Below, one piece after another: positions 45,646 to 57,028 of a stretch of DNA of 64,000 nucleotides. Position 1 is the stretch's first letter. Each line of letters opens with the position of its first letter. A program made the translations under genes and the position numbers. The notes under the pieces were generated by a model. The model saw only the letters and a list, made by a program, of their open reading frames with translations, did not search any database and was not told the origin of the DNA. This DNA is from Candidatus Regiella endosymbiont of Tuberolachnus salignus (lineage in GTDB: Bacteria; Pseudomonadota; Gammaproteobacteria; Enterobacterales; Enterobacteriaceae): assembly GCF_964020115.1 (NCBI RefSeq), contig NZ_OZ026542.1:744001-808000 (forward strand), read 5' to 3'.

Positions 45646-48498
45646 ATGAATGTCATTTATACCCTCACCGGGGGTGCCTGGTTTCGTGATTCTCTCAATG
45701 CGATAGCCGCGTTTACCACATCAAGTAACTGGCAAGCCCTGCTGAGTATGGCGACGATTTTATCGGTTGTAGTGGCAGCAATGGCTTACATTAAAGGGCA
45801 CGATATGATGACGCTGCTCAAATGGGCAGGCATTTATACGCTGGTGTCGGGTGTGCTGATTGCTATCAGACTACCGGTACAGATTATCGATAGCTCGCAC
45901 CCGATGACGGTCTATCAGGTCGATAATGTGCCGGTCGGATTGGTGTTGCCTGCCTCATTGATCACAACAGTGGGTCATGCTTTGGTTGAAGGGTACGAAA
46001 CGGTGTTCCATCAACCGGATGCGTTGACCTACAGTAAAACCGGCATGTTGTTTGGTGCTGATCTGATGGGGAAAAGTACTGACTTTATGTCAACCCACCC
46101 GCAAATTTCAGGATTGTTCTCAGATTATGTGCAAAATTGTGTGGTCGGTGACATGTTGTTGAACCACAAATACAGCCTGGATGATTTAATGAACAGTGAA
46201 GATCCCTACCGTTTGATTTTCAGTAGACCGAGCCCTTTGCGCGGCCTATTTGATGACAATGGTCAATTCCAAACGTGCCAATGGGCGGCGGCACAGCTAC
46301 AAAATGCCTTGGGGCGAGATACTACCCCCGGTGGGAAAACCTGGAATTATTATGTACGCCAGATCCTGGGAGGGCGTCCGAACGCCACCGTTTTATTCGG
46401 TGAATTAATGGGAGACAGCTACCGTTATTTCTATGGTAACAGCCAAAGCGCCAGTGTGATGATGAAACGTAATGTTACCTTAAGTGCGTTGCGTAAAGGG
46501 ATTGTCGGTTATGCGGCTCGCAGTGGTGATGCGGCCAGTTTGGTGAACCTCGCTACCGAATCCTCTTATGCAAAAATGCGTATGTCACAAGCAACGGGAG
46601 CCAACATTGCCATGCGGCAGTTGCCCATTATGCAAACGGTGCTGACGGGGGTACTGATGGGTTTATTCCCGATTATCATTGTGTTGGCATTAATTAGCTT
46701 ATTATCGTTGGAGGTGCTTAAAGGATACGTGTTTACCCTGGCGTACTTACAAAGTTGGCCGCTGTTATTTGCCATTATGAATAACGCGATGAATTTTTAT
46801 CTAAAAACCCGTACTACAGGGACACCTGTTACGCTTTCAAACCTCTCGCTGGTTCAACAACAGTATTCCGATATTGGCACCACCGCCGGTTGGTTGGCGC
46901 TGTCTATCCCGTTCCTGGCTTACGGTATTGTTAAAGGATTGGGGAGTGCGGTTTCTCAGGCGGGGAGTTATTTGGGCTCGGCGATGCAAAGTGCAGCAAC
47001 CCAATCATCCTCTCAGGCCGTGGATGGCACCTGGTCACTGAACAACCTGCAAACAGACAATGTACAAGGGCACAAATGGGATACCAACAGCGCCTTTTCG
47101 CAGGGTCAGATGACCTCCCAGGTAGGCAGTGGGGCATTGGTGACGCAAACGGGGAGTGGACAGAGGGTGTACAACACCACTCCCGCCCTATCCAAGCTGC
47201 CGATGGACATTCACTTTGGCCGCACAGAAAGCAGCACGGCACAACGGTTAGCGCGAGAAAGCCAGATCCAGGCTGAAAGCGCGTTGGCGGGATTTAATCA
47301 CACCAGTAACAGCGCTTATAGCCAAGCTAAACAATTTTCACAGCAAACGGGGAATAGCGCGACGGTAACGCGGGGCATTGACAGTGCTCAAGGGACATCA
47401 GAAACTCAAGCCGTTAATCAGATGCTGTCAGCAGCCAAGCGCTATGCAGAGAAAAATAATATTAGCGAATCTCAAGCCTTTACTGAGTTAAATAATATGT
47501 CCCGCAGGGCTGAGCTTTCAGGCAGTGCTATGGGACGTGTCGATATCAATTCAGACAGGCATATTTTTGGAAAAGTGGCGGGGTTGGCGACAGGGGTTGC
47601 TGCTGGAGTTGAATTTCGTGGCGGCGTAAGCGGTACCGCGAGCAATGCATCTACCCGTAGTACTGATGAAAAAGCAACACGCTCACAAGATTATTCGATT
47701 GACCAGTCCAGCCAGGAAGCCAATGATTTTCGTCAGGGCAGGGAGACGCTCAAAAGTTTCCGTACCTCACAATCAGGGAGTCATGCAGATAATACGGCAA
47801 ACGCTCAGATTGAACAGTTAGGTACCACCTTGAGTGTCGCGGATAGCCAGTATCAACAATATACCACCGGCCTTAATCGCAACCACGAGTACAGCCAAAT
47901 GGCCTCAGCAGCACAGACAACCCGCGCTCAAACTCACAGCAATTATACGCAGGAATTTGTGAATTATGTTCAGTCACACAGTCCTGCGCGCGCTGAGGCT
48001 ATACTAACGGATACCGCCAGCCCCACGGTTAGAGCAGAGCGGGAGGCGCTTGCGGGTCAATTTATGGAAGATAAGTTACGTGCCCGCGTCGACGGTCACT
48101 TTAACAACAGTCGCGCACAGTTGAGGGACGGGATGTCTGATGTGAGTAACCCCGCTGCATCGGTTGGAGAAAATGCCCATCAGCAAGGGAATGCAGCCAT
48201 TCAATCACGGATTGACGCTGCCGGTATTCGCGCTGATAACACCCATAGCGTCGACGCGATGATGCGCGAGGGAAAGCAGCATATTGCCCATGCTGACAGG
48301 GAGATTAATAGTGCTAAGGGGGGTATAAACAGTGATCAAAAAGACCGTGGTTCAACTCACCGGCAGGCAGAACAAAAATTCGATAAAGAGTATGACAATG
48401 CGACTGAAGATCAACGTTTACCTTGGGTAGCAAGCCAGGATGCGCTAACTCAGCGGGCACTGGAAATACAGAAAAAAATAAAGGGGGGTAGGCAATGA
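45646..48498 (+). CDS. traG: Mating-pair stabilisation / entry-exclusion-recognition protein TraG (F-type)
   Basis: This 950-residue inner-membrane protein has the size and layout of F TraG (938). The N-terminal half is membrane-embedded (LLSMATILSVVVAAMAYIKG, then LMGLFPIIIVLALISLLSLE) and needed for piliation. The C-terminal half is a large hydrophilic periplasmic region rich in Ser, Gln and Ala. In F the C-terminal part meets the recipient TraS for exclusion. The frame is intact. No TraS homologue is recognised downstream. Confidence 0.92.
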   Translation: MNVIYTLTGGAWFRDSLNAIAAFTTSSNWQALLSMATILSVVVAAMAYIKGHDMMTLLKWAGIYTLVSGVLIAIRLPVQIIDSSHPMTVYQVDNVPVGLVLPASLITTVGHALVEGYETVFHQPDALTYSKTGMLFGADLMGKSTDFMSTHPQISGLFSDYVQNCVVGDMLLNHKYSLDDLMNSEDPYRLIFSRPSPLRGLFDDNGQFQTCQWAAAQLQNALGRDTTPGGKTWNYYVRQILGGRPNATVLFGELMGDSYRYFYGNSQSASVMMKRNVTLSALRKGIVGYAARSGDAASLVNLATESSYAKMRMSQATGANIAMRQLPIMQTVLTGVLMGLFPIIIVLALISLLSLEVLKGYVFTLAYLQSWPLLFAIMNNAMNFYLKTRTTGTPVTLSNLSLVQQQYSDIGTTAGWLALSIPFLAYGIVKGLGSAVSQAGSYLGSAMQSAATQSSSQAVDGTWSLNNLQTDNVQGHKWDTNSAFSQGQMTSQVGSGALVTQTGSGQRVYNTTPALSKLPMDIHFGRTESSTAQRLARESQIQAESALAGFNHTSNSAYSQAKQFSQQTGNSATVTRGIDSAQGTSETQAVNQMLSAAKRYAEKNNISESQAFTELNNMSRRAELSGSAMGRVDINSDRHIFGKVAGLATGVAAGVEFRGGVSGTASNASTRSTDEKATRSQDYSIDQSSQEANDFRQGRETLKSFRTSQSGSHADNTANAQIEQLGTTLSVADSQYQQYTTGLNRNHEYSQMASAAQTTRAQTHSNYTQEFVNYVQSHSPARAEAILTDTASPTVRAEREALAGQFMEDKLRARVDGHFNNSRAQLRDGMSDVSNPAASVGENAHQQGNAAIQSRIDAAGIRADNTHSVDAMMREGKQHIAHADREINSAKGGINSDQKDRGSTHRQAEQKFDKEYDNATEDQRLPWVASQDALTQRALEIQKKIKGGRQ

Positions 48499-48665
48499 TC
48501 ATAAACAGGTTGTTTCAGTCAAATCTTTCTTGGCAAGTCATGTTGATGCTGATGCCTTCGCTTTATTTTGTCGTGTGGCTATCAATGCGATCTACGAAGC
48601 AACAAAATATACTCTGTCCGCAAGAACAGCTCATGCAGCTTGGCGTAGAGTCTTCCGGCAGCTGA
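48495..48665 (+). CDS. Small membrane protein translationally coupled to traG
   Basis: An ATG overlapping the traG stop (ATGA) opens a 56-codon frame. It has one hydrophobic segment (MLMLMPSLYFVVWLSM) and a polar tail (CPQEQLMQLGVESSGS). No family is recognised. In F the gene after traG is traS, an inner-membrane exclusion protein, so a short or truncated counterpart is possible but unsupported by sequence similarity. Confidence 0.45.
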   Translation: MIINRLFQSNLSWQVMLMLMPSLYFVVWLSMRSTKQQNILCPQEQLMQLGVESSGS

Positions 48666-48697
48666 GGCATGACATCAAAATAATACGGGTCAATTAT

Positions 48698-48756
48698 GTG
48701 GCGCGATTATAAAAATGGCGCCATAATCGCGCCACTGATATCCTTAAATCGCGCCA
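48698..48756 (+). promoter_or_regulatory. Operator-like inverted repeat upstream of the Fic gene
   Basis: A perfect 13-bp inverted repeat (GTGGCGCGATTAT, 48698-48710, and ATAATCGCGCCAC, 48723-48735) is spaced by 12 bases that contain a GGCGCC palindrome. A third half-site (AAATCGCGCCA) follows at 48746-48756, 9 bp before the ATG. TATAAA overlaps the first arm. The Fic protein has a winged-helix N-terminus, so self-repression is likely. Confidence 0.65.
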
Positions 48757-48765
48757 AAGGTAACT

Positions 48766-49673
48766 ATGTCATCCATCTCTGATCTTTTGCAAAATATTCA
48801 GTTATCTACCGGGCTAACGCTGGCTGAAGTACTGGCTCGCCATCCTGATATCAGACGCCGCACCGCCCAACGCTGGCTTGCTAAAATGACTGAAGCCGGA
48901 CAAATTATTGCCATTGGTGAGGGACGTGCACGACGCTATTTTCCGATAAAATCAGCCGATGCAGTTAACACGGATGATATCTTTCCTCAGCATATTCCGC
49001 TTTTTGCAGACAGTATAGATATTCTTGCTTATGTTGATCGTCCCATCACCATACGCACACCAGTAGGCTATCAGCGCGATTTTCTAGAAAGCTACCAACC
49101 CAATAAAACACGCTATCTGTCTGAGCCATTGTGTCGCCAATTAAAAAAATGGGGGATACCGGACAAGCTCAACTCCCTGCTGGAACTTATGGTCGTGAGA
49201 TCCTGAACCGCTTATTGATCGATTTGTCGTGGGCATCGAGTCATCTGGAAGGAAATACCTATTCCCGTTTGGATACCCGACAATTGATCGAACAGGGCAT
49301 GGTTTCTCAAGGTAAAGCGGCCATTGAAACGCAGATGATCCTGAATCACAAAGCAGCTATAGAGTTGTTAGTCGATAATGCAGCGACTATCCGCTTTAAC
49401 CGTTATACCTTGCTCAATTTACACAGTACGTTGTCGGAAAATTTGCTGCCAAACCCTGCTGACGAAGGCCGGTTACGTCAACATGCTGTTGATATTGGCA
49501 AGAGTGTTTACCGCCCCCTTTCTGTACCCGCAAAAATCAGCGAGATACTTGACAAAGTGCTGAATAAGGCAAATCAGATCAGCGATCCGTTTGAACAATC
49601 ATTCTTTGTTATGGTTCATCTGCCTTATCTCCAACCTTTTGCAGATGTGAATAAACACACCTCACGTCTGTTG
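48766..49673 (+). pseudogene. Fic-family protein with winged-helix N-terminus, frameshifted and truncated
   Basis: Residues 1-60 form a winged helix (RRRTAQRWLAKMTEAGQIIA). A one-base shift at a seven-A run (~49143) moves the frame to GREILNRLLIDLSWASSHLE and EGNTYSRLDTRQLIEQG, the Fic N-terminal half. The catalytic motif is HLPYLQPFADVNKHTSRL, a recognised variant of HPFxDGNGR. The gene is then cut by IS21 at 49674, removing the C-terminus. Fic enzymes transfer AMP to targets. Here the frameshift could be bypassed only by slippage, and the truncation makes activity unlikely. Confidence 0.85.
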
Positions 49674-49761
49674 TGTCAGCGCTAATGATAAAAGACCGTA
49701 AATTGCTAATTTAATTTGTCCACTCAAGCCAGAATGCAGTTTCCTTTGTGGTGACAAAGCC

Positions 49762-51749
<1,988 letters not shown>

Positions 51750-51805
51750 CAAAAACTGGACATTTTAAAGTAGCAAAAAGTGGTCAATCTAAAGTAGCGT
51801 TGACA

Positions 51806-52420
51806 ACGCCAATTGGAGCAATTTTCGCATTGCTGCACAGACACCGACTTTTCCCCCTTTATTCCGTTTTACCAATCGTTCCCATTGAGATTTTATTATT
51901 GGATTGTGAGTGATTGAGGTAAGGGCAGGCATGTATAGCGCTTTTCTGAGTTCTGTACACCCGACTTTTGAGAGGCGGCTTCGCCCTTTAAATAGGCCAG
52001 ATTCGCAAAGTTTTGGATTTAGTCCTGCATAGGCTACCACCTGCTTACTGCTAGTGAATTTTGATATGTCACCAACAAACGCCAGTAAAGTAGCACTTAA
52101 TATTTCACCAATCCCGGGGATACTTTCCAATAACTGTTTGTTCTTTTTTAGCTCAGACGTCTCATTGATATGATTTTTAATCTTCTGTTTTATCTTGATT
52201 ATTTGTTTTTCTAATGCGCTAATACTTTCTGTCAGAGAAGGTTTGACTATTTCATCAGCAACCATTTTTCGATTACATTCCATCCGTTTCATTTCTTCTA
52301 AATGATTCAGACGGCGCACTAGAGCCGTAAGCTGGCGTTCACTCAACGGAGCAGGGAACCAAAGTTTTGGCGTATGGAGCGCACAATAACGCGATATCAT
52401 CTTTGCATCCCCTTGGTTCG
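51806..52420 (-). pseudogene. IS110-family transposase C-terminal fragment
   Basis: The minus frame carries GDAKMISRYCALHTPKLW, then LLESIPGIGEILSATLLAF and FTSSKQVVAYAGLNPKLCES, with a SRLSKVGCTELRKALYMPAL segment that holds the nucleophile-Ser region. The N-terminal part is absent. The C-terminal end is cut by the IS21 terminus at 51805, so the last codons lie in IS21. It could be the missing half of the fragment at 36343-38306, separated by rearrangement. Confidence 0.8.
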
Positions 52421-53297
52421 TTTTATTCCGATTCTTGCCAGCAACGCCGCGGCGCGGGCACCATGGATAAATAGCATTCACAGATAGGTATCCCCGCGTT
52501 TGCTTATCCCCAGTAACCGGATTCCCCCCGTTCCAGTCTGTTTCGGTACCAGGCCTACATAGGCTGCGAACTCACGTCCTGATTTAAAGGCGGAAGCCTC
52601 ACCCATCGTGGCCATGGCCGCGGTAGCAAATAATCGGCTCCACGCCGGGGATTTCTAGCAACCTTTTACAGGTTTCATTCTGTTTCGCCATAGCTAACAG
52701 CTGTTTTTCAATACCCTCGATCTGAGCATCCAGGTCACCTGGTCGCTGGTGTTGTTCTTCCAGCATAGTGATAAGGTATGGAGTCAGTCGTGCCTTCAGG
52801 TGCTCCAGCGCCCATGGCAGAGATTTATCCAGTGAAGCCCGACCCTTACTTATTGTTTCGCCGAATTCCAGCAACATGCCATGCAGAGCATTAATCTGGG
52901 CGGTTCTAAATTTTACTAATTGGCGGCGTATTCTGTGCAGTGCCAGTACTGCCTGCTGTTCTTCGGTTTTTACTGCAATTGCCTCGCCGGGTTGTTGCAC
53001 TGCGAGCCATATAGCACGGGCATCCATCACATCATTCTTGTTACCTATCAGAAAGACTTTTACAAAACGAGCCTGAAGCAGGCGAACTTTATGCCCCTGC
53101 TTTTCCAGTTCATGGGCTCAGTGCTGAGAACCACCACACGCTTCCATCCCTATCAGGCAGGGCGCCCGGTTACTGAAAAACGCTAAAAAGGCCTGGCGAC
53201 GGAGCGGCTTGTCAACTACCTCACCATTGTGCTCGTCGATAAAGTGGAGCTGAATCACATGTTTTGCGATATCTACGCCAACCGGTGTATATTTCAT
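52421..53297 (-). pseudogene. IS110/IS1111-type transposase with nonsense and frameshift mutations
   Basis: From ATG at 53297 the frame reads KYTPVGVDIAKHVIQLHFID and PCLIGMEACGGSQH, then TGA where relatives have Trp (W-A-x-EL). It continues in frame HELEKQGHKVRLL, NKNDVMDARAIWLAVQQPG and LLEIPGVEPI. A frameshift near 52620 then leads to EFAAYVGLVPKQTGTGGI and ISKRGDTYL followed by another stop and MLFIHGARAAALLA. The element lies within or next to the truncated ybaL. Dead. Confidence 0.85.
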
Positions 53298-53454
53298 TTT
53301 GTGGATCCTCCAGTTTCTGAGAGCACTGTGCATCCCGTATGGGCACAATGATGCCGAAAATCTGTGAGGAGCCGCACCTCACTTTTCAGTCTCGAACCCT
53401 TGGTTAAGTGGTTGGGATGCGTTCATATAAACGCCCTGGGAACAGTCACTATTA

Positions 53455-54782
53455 GCGATATCCCTTCAGCATTGAGCCTTGTCCCCAGCAAACTGCCCAC
53501 GCGGCCATAACCCACTAATACAGCCTGGTTGCATAAGTTAAGGGAAATCTGTTTTTTTTTCTTCAACGGTCTCTTCTAAAATTTGGTCTTTCGTTGTTTC
53601 CGTATTACGCAAATAGCGCTCAAATAGACTAAAGAGTAGTGGATTGAGCATAATGGAAAGGATCGAACTGGCCAGTACCAGATTTCGACCATATTCAGAC
53701 AATAAACCGAGAGAGCCCCCTAATCCTGCTAAAATAAATGCGAACTCACCAATTTGCGCTAAACTCGCCGAAATCGTTAGGGCTGTGCGTTTTGAGTGAC
53801 CAAATAAACGAACAAGTATAAATGCTACAATTGATTTTCCAAATACGATAATACTCAACGCAGCAATAATCGCTAAGGGTTCACGCACTAAGATTACCGG
53901 GTCAAGTAGCATGCCAACCGAGACAAAAAATAATACGGCGAAGGCATCACGTAGCGGTAAGGTATCCTGCGCGGCTCGGTGGCTAAGTTCAGATTCATTC
54001 AATACCATACCAGCAAAGAAGGCACCCAACGCGAAGGAGACATCAAACAGGCCTACTGCGCCATAGGCAATGCCTAGCGCAAGCACCAACACAGCCAGTG
54101 TGAACAGTTCACGTGAGCCGGTGCACGCAGTTTTAACCAAGATCCAAGGAACCAGGCGGCGGCCAACAACAATCATTAATGTGATGAAAGCGATGACCTT
54201 ACCGATGGTAATAGCCAATTCGGTAAGCAATTGCTGGGTACTGCTATTTTCGTTCCCTAAGACACCGGAAAAAGCGGGCAGTAGTACTAACGTTAGCACC
54301 ATAACCAAATCTTCTACGATTAACCAACCAATAGCTATTTGCCCACGTTGGCTATCAATCAGTTGCCGTTCTTCCAAAGCGCGTAATAAGACTACTGTGC
54401 TGGCCGTCGATAAACATAAGCCGAATACCAGCCCGGTCACATGATCCCACCCTAATAAATGCGACAGACCGATCCCCAACAGGGTAGCGACAATAATTTG
54501 AGCGATGGCGCCGGGAATGGCGATAGATTTTACTGCCAGGAGATCGTTAAGAGAAAAATGGAGCCCAACGCCAAACATTAACAAAATCACACCAATATCT
54601 GCCAGTTCTGGCGCTAACGAGAGATCAGCAATGAAACCTGGCGTGAAAGGTCCAACCAAGACCCCTGCGGTAAGGTACCCTACCAGGGGTGAAATGCGCA
54701 GGCGATGAGCCAGTGTTCCTAAGAAAAAGGCGACCACCAGGCCGCCAACTATCGTGGTGATTAATGGGGTTGAGTTGTGCAT
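53455..54782 (-). pseudogene. ybaL: Cation/proton antiporter YbaL (KefB-type), frameshifted and truncated
   Basis: The first ~405 residues follow E. coli YbaL closely: PLITTIVGGLVVAFFLGTLA, LGVGPFTPGF-type sequence (GVLVGPFTPGFIADLSLAPE) and RGQIAIGWLIVEDLVMVLTL, giving a CPA2 exchanger with about 12 membrane helices. At a run of nine A the frame ends as KKTDFP. One base off, it would continue into the TrkA-N domain (NQAVLVGYGRVGSLL), which is itself cut by IS sequence near 53455. The regulatory NAD-binding domain is thus lost. A truncated membrane protein of 414 residues could still be made. Confidence 0.87.
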
Positions 54783-54874
54783 CCAGATTCCTCTGACTTG
54801 TCATGACCAGGTACCGAAAGTGTCTCCAGCTAGATAGGTCACATAAGCTTTGATATGAAGTGAAGTTGTCAGGT

Positions 54875-55750
54875 TGTATGATTCATAGACATCGTTTCAC
54901 TTTTTGAAGAGCAAGATCGAGCTTGTAATTTTGCTCCTGAATGCGTTCCTGTTCTGGACAGTAATTAGCAATAACCTCGTCTGAGAACGGAGTCTGATCA
55001 GAGAGTTCAAAATAGCGCTCCATCGGCGTTTTTCCGTTATGGGCGCTATGAGAACGTTGTCAGTTATAATAATGCTGCCATTCTGCTAACAGGTCATCCA
55101 AGTTGCTGGCTGTAAGATCCACCGTGGCGTAGAACTCTGCTTTGTCTGTTTTTTGGGAACGCTCAACTTTGCCATTAAAGGTGCGGGGATGCCGGTTTGT
55201 TCGGACGGAATTTAATCCCATATTCTTTTAGTTTTTCCTGTGCTTTAATGGCAAAAAATTCTCTTCCCCTATCAGTTTGAATACGTTGTATTGGGAAAGG
55301 CATTTCCTCTACAACGCAATCTATAAAATCCAGCGTGTTTGCCGCAGTACGACGGTGATAAAGCCTTAAAACTCTGTAACGAGTACAGTCATCAATGGCC
55401 GTGTACTAGTATAAACCAGAACCGATTTCGCAGGTACCCACCTGGAACCCCATCACCTGGAACAGGACGTTCATCGCGAATGAAGTCCGCTTTACGTCGA
55501 AATTTCACGACAGGTTTAACTTGATTTGTAGTAGCTCAAACTTAACCCACCCTCCCCCGCTCCTGGTATCTACGCCACCATTTGCGTAATGTGGTGGGGC
55601 GCGAAATTCCGCAACGACGGCATAGTAGCATTTATACTTGTCTACCCCCGCATCACCTAATGTCTCATAGTGTTCTATCCACTGCAGTCGTTGCGGAATT
55701 TCTCTGTTCATAACGATTATTATAGTGAAACGATGTCCATGAATCACACA
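54875..55750 (-). mobile_element. Degenerate IS481-family element
   Basis: Inverted ends TGTATGATTCATAGACATCG (54875) and, on the minus strand from 55750, TGTGTGATTCATGGACATCG continue with TTTCACT. They bound ~0.88 kb with one ruined transposase. Inserted in a group II intron remnant. Confidence 0.82.
54883..55711 (-). pseudogene. IS481 transposase, multiple frameshifts and stops
   Basis: Starting at ATG 55711 the fragments read NREIPQRLQWIEHYETLGDA, then the helix-turn-helix in another frame (CGISRPTLRKWWRRYQE-like). Later pieces are EYGIKFRPNKPASPHLNGKV, ERSQKTDKAEFYATVDLTA with the catalytic Glu, and SAHNGKTPMERYFELSDQ. A stop interrupts after WQHYYN. Dead. Confidence 0.78.
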
Positions 55751-55800
55751 GATAATGTCGTGATTTGATCACCGCGCCATTGTTCGACCCTACCTGTGAG

Positions 55801-55827
55801 AGGGATGAGGCGTTAACGCCTCACCCT
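55801..55827. other. Strong hairpin downstream of the intron remnant
   Basis: AGGG-A-TGAGGCG-TTAA-CGCCTCA-CCCT forms an ~11-bp stem with one bulge. There is no T-run on the plus side. It could be a terminator for the Rpn gene ending at 55946 or a structural remnant. Confidence 0.45.
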
Positions 55828-55945
55828 ACTCGATATGTGAATATTACACTGTCTGTACTTGTAAAAAAGTTAACCCAGCTTCCGCTAATAAGCGACTTTT
55901 ATTGGCTTGCCCATGTCAATGGGTCATGCCGTCTCAGCTCCCTGC

Positions 55946-56875
55946 TTAGGCCAAGCTGTCAAGTTCTTCGTCAGACAGTCCAGTGCATCTTTTAATGACA
56001 GCCCGATCTAGTCCGTCACCGAGAAGCTGTCTGGCAATTTCAAATTTAGTTTCCTTGCTTCCCTGTTGTATGCCCTGTTGCATACCTTGTTGTATGCCCT
56101 GTTGCATACCTTGTTGTATGCCCTGTTGTATACCTTTTTCAGTTGCGTCGTCTATTTTTTGTGCAAGTATGGCTGCTTCATCACGAACTCGCTTAAGCTC
56201 TCGTTCGTAATTCATCAGCTCAGATTCTGTCCAATAAAAACGGTCTAATTGCTCATAGGCATCTTCTATGATAGTGTCTTTGCCGATCACGTGTTTAAGG
56301 CATTCAGGTCCTGTCTCCGCCGCATATTTGAAAAAGTAACACCACTTTTCTGTTATTGATTCAAGATCTTTCGGGTTGCTCTTCTTAAACTTAGGTAATT
56401 CTATAAACGTGAAGGAAAAATCTTTTAAATCATGCTCACCACTGTCACGATCAAGAATAATGTGATCGGATTTATACTGAGTCTTCTCCGGAAACAAGGT
56501 ACAATCTGCAATAGCAATAAAGATAATCTCTTTCAGGTTCTGATATTCGTCACCCCTGTTTGCCTGTTGAGAGTAGGCTTTCGCCGCATAATATTGCGCC
56601 CGTTTTTCAAATCCTTTCGTCTTGGCAACCTGCATTTCGATAATGTAGCGTACCCCCTCATCATCTTGGCAGAGTACATCAACGATGCTTTGCTTTTTAG
56701 CGGCGATATCGGGGTCTTGTATCGTACTTAAAAAAGTAACAGAGGTTATCTGTTTGCTACCGGAAAACCCTAAAATATCATTTAAGAAATGCATAAGAAT
56801 ATCTTTGTTCTTTTCGGTGCCGAAAATTTTTCGGAAGGCTACATCATTCTTGGGGTCAAGGTATTTGGATAACAT
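55946..56875 (-). CDS. Rpn-family recombination-promoting nuclease (PD-(D/E)XK)
   Basis: This ~309-residue protein starts MLSKYLDPKNDVAFRKIFGT with AGGAGA upstream. The nuclease core is visible as KKQSIVDVLCQDDEGVRYII, then EMQVAKTKGFEKRAQYYAAK, matching the D-x(n)-E-x-Q motif with basic residue of the Rpn/transposase_31 family. Near residues 250-275 is a repeat GIQQGIQQGMQQG, common in the family and encoded by short DNA repeats prone to length change. Rpn proteins are DNA endonucleases linked to recombination and, more recently, phage defence. Frame intact. Confidence 0.87.
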   Translation of the reverse strand: MLSKYLDPKNDVAFRKIFGTEKNKDILMHFLNDILGFSGSKQITSVTFLSTIQDPDIAAKKQSIVDVLCQDDEGVRYIIEMQVAKTKGFEKRAQYYAAKAYSQQANRGDEYQNLKEIIFIAIADCTLFPEKTQYKSDHIILDRDSGEHDLKDFSFTFIELPKFKKSNPKDLESITEKWCYFFKYAAETGPECLKHVIGKDTIIEDAYEQLDRFYWTESELMNYERELKRVRDEAAILAQKIDDATEKGIQQGIQQGMQQGIQQGMQQGIQQGSKETKFEIARQLLGDGLDRAVIKRCTGLSDEELDSLA

Positions 56876-57028
56876 AGTTAAATTTCTCCTAAAGTGCACC
56901 CGCGTTCTATCATATTGAAGATGATTGGGCTTAGCGAATGAAAGGGACTTCCCCTAAATTAAGGTTACTGTCCGCACTTTTGTGCCATTATGGGGAAGAT
57001 AACCAAAATTCGAATATAGGGGAAGACT

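Larger units (their letters stand above)
54812..55793 (+). pseudogene. Group II intron 3' remnant split by an IS481 element
   Basis: The plus strand at 54812-54873 carries the last codons and 3' flank of the same intron-encoded protein found at 60738 (GTACCGAAAGTGTC, then GATAGGTCACATAAGCTTTG), with a few changes. After the IS481, 55751-55793 carries the intron tail (GATAATGTCGTGATTTG ... GTTCGACCCTAC). The tail ends exactly where the tails at 60369 end, which helps define the intron 3' end. Domain V has been lost. Confidence 0.75.
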
